From: Bacteroidales bacterium
GTDB lineage: Bacteria; Bacteroidota; Bacteroidia; Bacteroidales; UBA932
Reading direction: 5' to 3'
DNA length: 36,072 nt
Assembly (NCBI GenBank): GCA_017458265.1
Contig: JAFTFV010000004.1
Location: forward strand, 1-36,072
This document shows positions 35,565-36,072 of the stretch, one piece after another (position 1 is the stretch's first letter; each line of letters opens with the position of its first letter). The position numbers were made by a program, and so were the translations under genes. A model generated the notes under the pieces. That model made no database searches. It was not told the DNA's origin and worked only from the letters and a program-made list of their open reading frames with translations.

Positions 35565-35832
35565 CTTTCTTAACTATGTATACTGTCCGGAAACAATCTG
35601 GGCGTCTATATACGGGTAAAATGGAACGCCAAGTACCAAAAAAAGGTGGGCAACGACTTGTCCACATTCATGGTACTTGGCGGGAAACCATTCCTACGGA
35701 GAAGTCGCGCCCACGCAAAAGCGAGGACGTTTACTGACTTATCCGGAGTAGGAAAATCTATAACCGCCAAGTTTTAGAATGTTCCGAATAAATAGCAAAC
35801 GCTATAATAATATGTATTTTGCAATTATTATT
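35565..35832 (-). ncRNA. structured leader or small RNA upstream of the alpha-CTD gene
   Basis: The region between the predicted promoter (35839-35870) and the alpha-CTD gene holds two consecutive nested hairpins. Hairpin A (35691-35754) pairs TTCCTACGGAGAAGTC with GACTTATCCGGAGTAGGAA and encloses CGC-AAAA-GCG at 35714-35723. Hairpin B (35627-35682) pairs CGCCAAGTACC with GGTACTTGGCG over 11 bp and encloses a second 8-bp stem (one mismatch) around 35647-35665. No known riboswitch or RNA family is recognised. It could equally be a MITE-like DNA element. Confidence 0.45.
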
Positions 35833-35838
35833 GCTTCG

Positions 35839-35870
35839 CAAACATACAAATATTTACTCAAAAACACAAA
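35839..35870 (-). promoter_or_regulatory. consensus Bacteroidota promoter reading toward the alpha-CTD gene
   Basis: On the minus strand, TTTG (35867-35870), 20 nt, then TATGTTTG (35839-35846) is a full match to TTTG-N19-21-TAnnTTTG, the best in the window. Transcription would start near 35832. Confidence 0.7.
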
Positions 35871-36072
35871 TAGGTGAATGCCCCGCAGAATTCTTCCGAC
35901 AATTATGGAACCATGTCCAAAATATTAATACCTATTCTTATGGATTTTCCAAATGATTTGGAAAGAAGTTGGATAGTAGGTTGTCACTTCGATTCAGCGG
36001 TGTAGTTTGTGGATATATATTGCGCTCATAGGGGCGTCCCGCCCCTGGCCGCGCGGCTACCCCTGGGAAGTA
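35847..36072. other. gene-poor right end with palindromes
   Basis: No ORF here is credible; the longest plus-strand candidate from ATG 35913 is about 30 codons. Two structures stand out: an 8-bp perfect inverted repeat TTTCCAAA-TGA-TTTGGAAA (35946-35964), and a GC-rich stretch at 36030-36064. The latter has outer arms AGGGG/CCCCT around GGGGC/GCCCC and the palindrome GCCGCGCGGC. The abrupt GC rise at the very end may mark the edge of another repeat or gene. Confidence 0.5.

Noticed and set aside
35546-35737. 63-codon plus-strand ORF in the right-end region
   Set aside because: It reads straight through both arms of hairpin B and into hairpin A, has no Shine-Dalgarno site or promoter, and matches no family.
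35913-36005. 30-codon plus-strand ORF starting MSKILIPIL
   Set aside because: Too short, no promoter or ribosome site, and it runs through the TTTCCAAA palindrome; kept as non-coding.

Overview
The window looks like chromosomal DNA of a Bacteroidales-type bacterium (phylum Bacteroidota), probably an uncultured gut or rumen lineage. The evidence is: a 286-residue primary sigma factor of the Bacteroidota type; repeated TAnnTTTG -7 promoter elements in AT-rich gaps; DUF3078, OmpP1/FadL and WbqC-family genes; an archaeal/eukaryotic-type ProRS; a BtuB/BtuG-type vitamin B12 receptor pair; and very few Shine-Dalgarno sites. Genus-level placement is not possible from the sequence alone.

Layout, left to right. 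(1) 1-5000: a leftward operon gpmI-lpxD-lpxC-lpxA-wbqC (glycolysis plus the first lipid A steps), with start/stop overlaps of 1-4 nt. LpxC is not fused to FabZ, unlike the usual Bacteroidota arrangement. (2) 5019-8647: leftward proS-DUF3078-tilS. tilS contains an in-frame 137-bp palindromic element. (3) 8791-11685: a rightward aromatic-rich lipoprotein gene and an OmpP1/FadL outer-membrane protein gene. (4) 11690-17660: dnaK behind a sigma54-like promoter with an upstream palindrome and a leader hairpin, then a coiled-coil exported protein, trpS and a CopA-like P-type ATPase that has no nucleotide-binding (N) domain. (5) 17652-22007: leftward tricorn-type S41 protease, gmk and nadD. (6) 22138-23139: class II fructose-bisphosphate aldolase. 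(7) 23143-27214: a B12 capture locus, with btuB and btuG leftward and btuF rightward; there is no btuCD and no visible cobalamin riboswitch. The btuF 3' end is made of a known type of interspersed repeat. (8) 27267-29896: a lipoprotein carrying a TonB C-terminal domain, then leftward dnaN and a DEDDh exonuclease gene. (9) 29988-34053: htrA (with a sigma54-like promoter), primary sigma factor gene, argS. (10) 34054-36072: an accessory island with a HigB/HigA-type toxin-antitoxin module flanked by three copies of a palindromic repeat with compensatory changes in the stem, a stand-alone RNA polymerase alpha-CTD-like gene, and about 500 bp without a convincing protein gene. That last stretch carries a consensus Bacteroidota promoter and two large nested hairpins that would form the alpha-CTD gene's leader.

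Most of the window is compact housekeeping DNA. The best candidates for something undescribed are the palindromic element translated inside TilS, the N-domain-less P-type ATPase, and the alpha-CTD-like gene with its long structured leader. The TA module bracketed by covarying hairpin repeats comes next.
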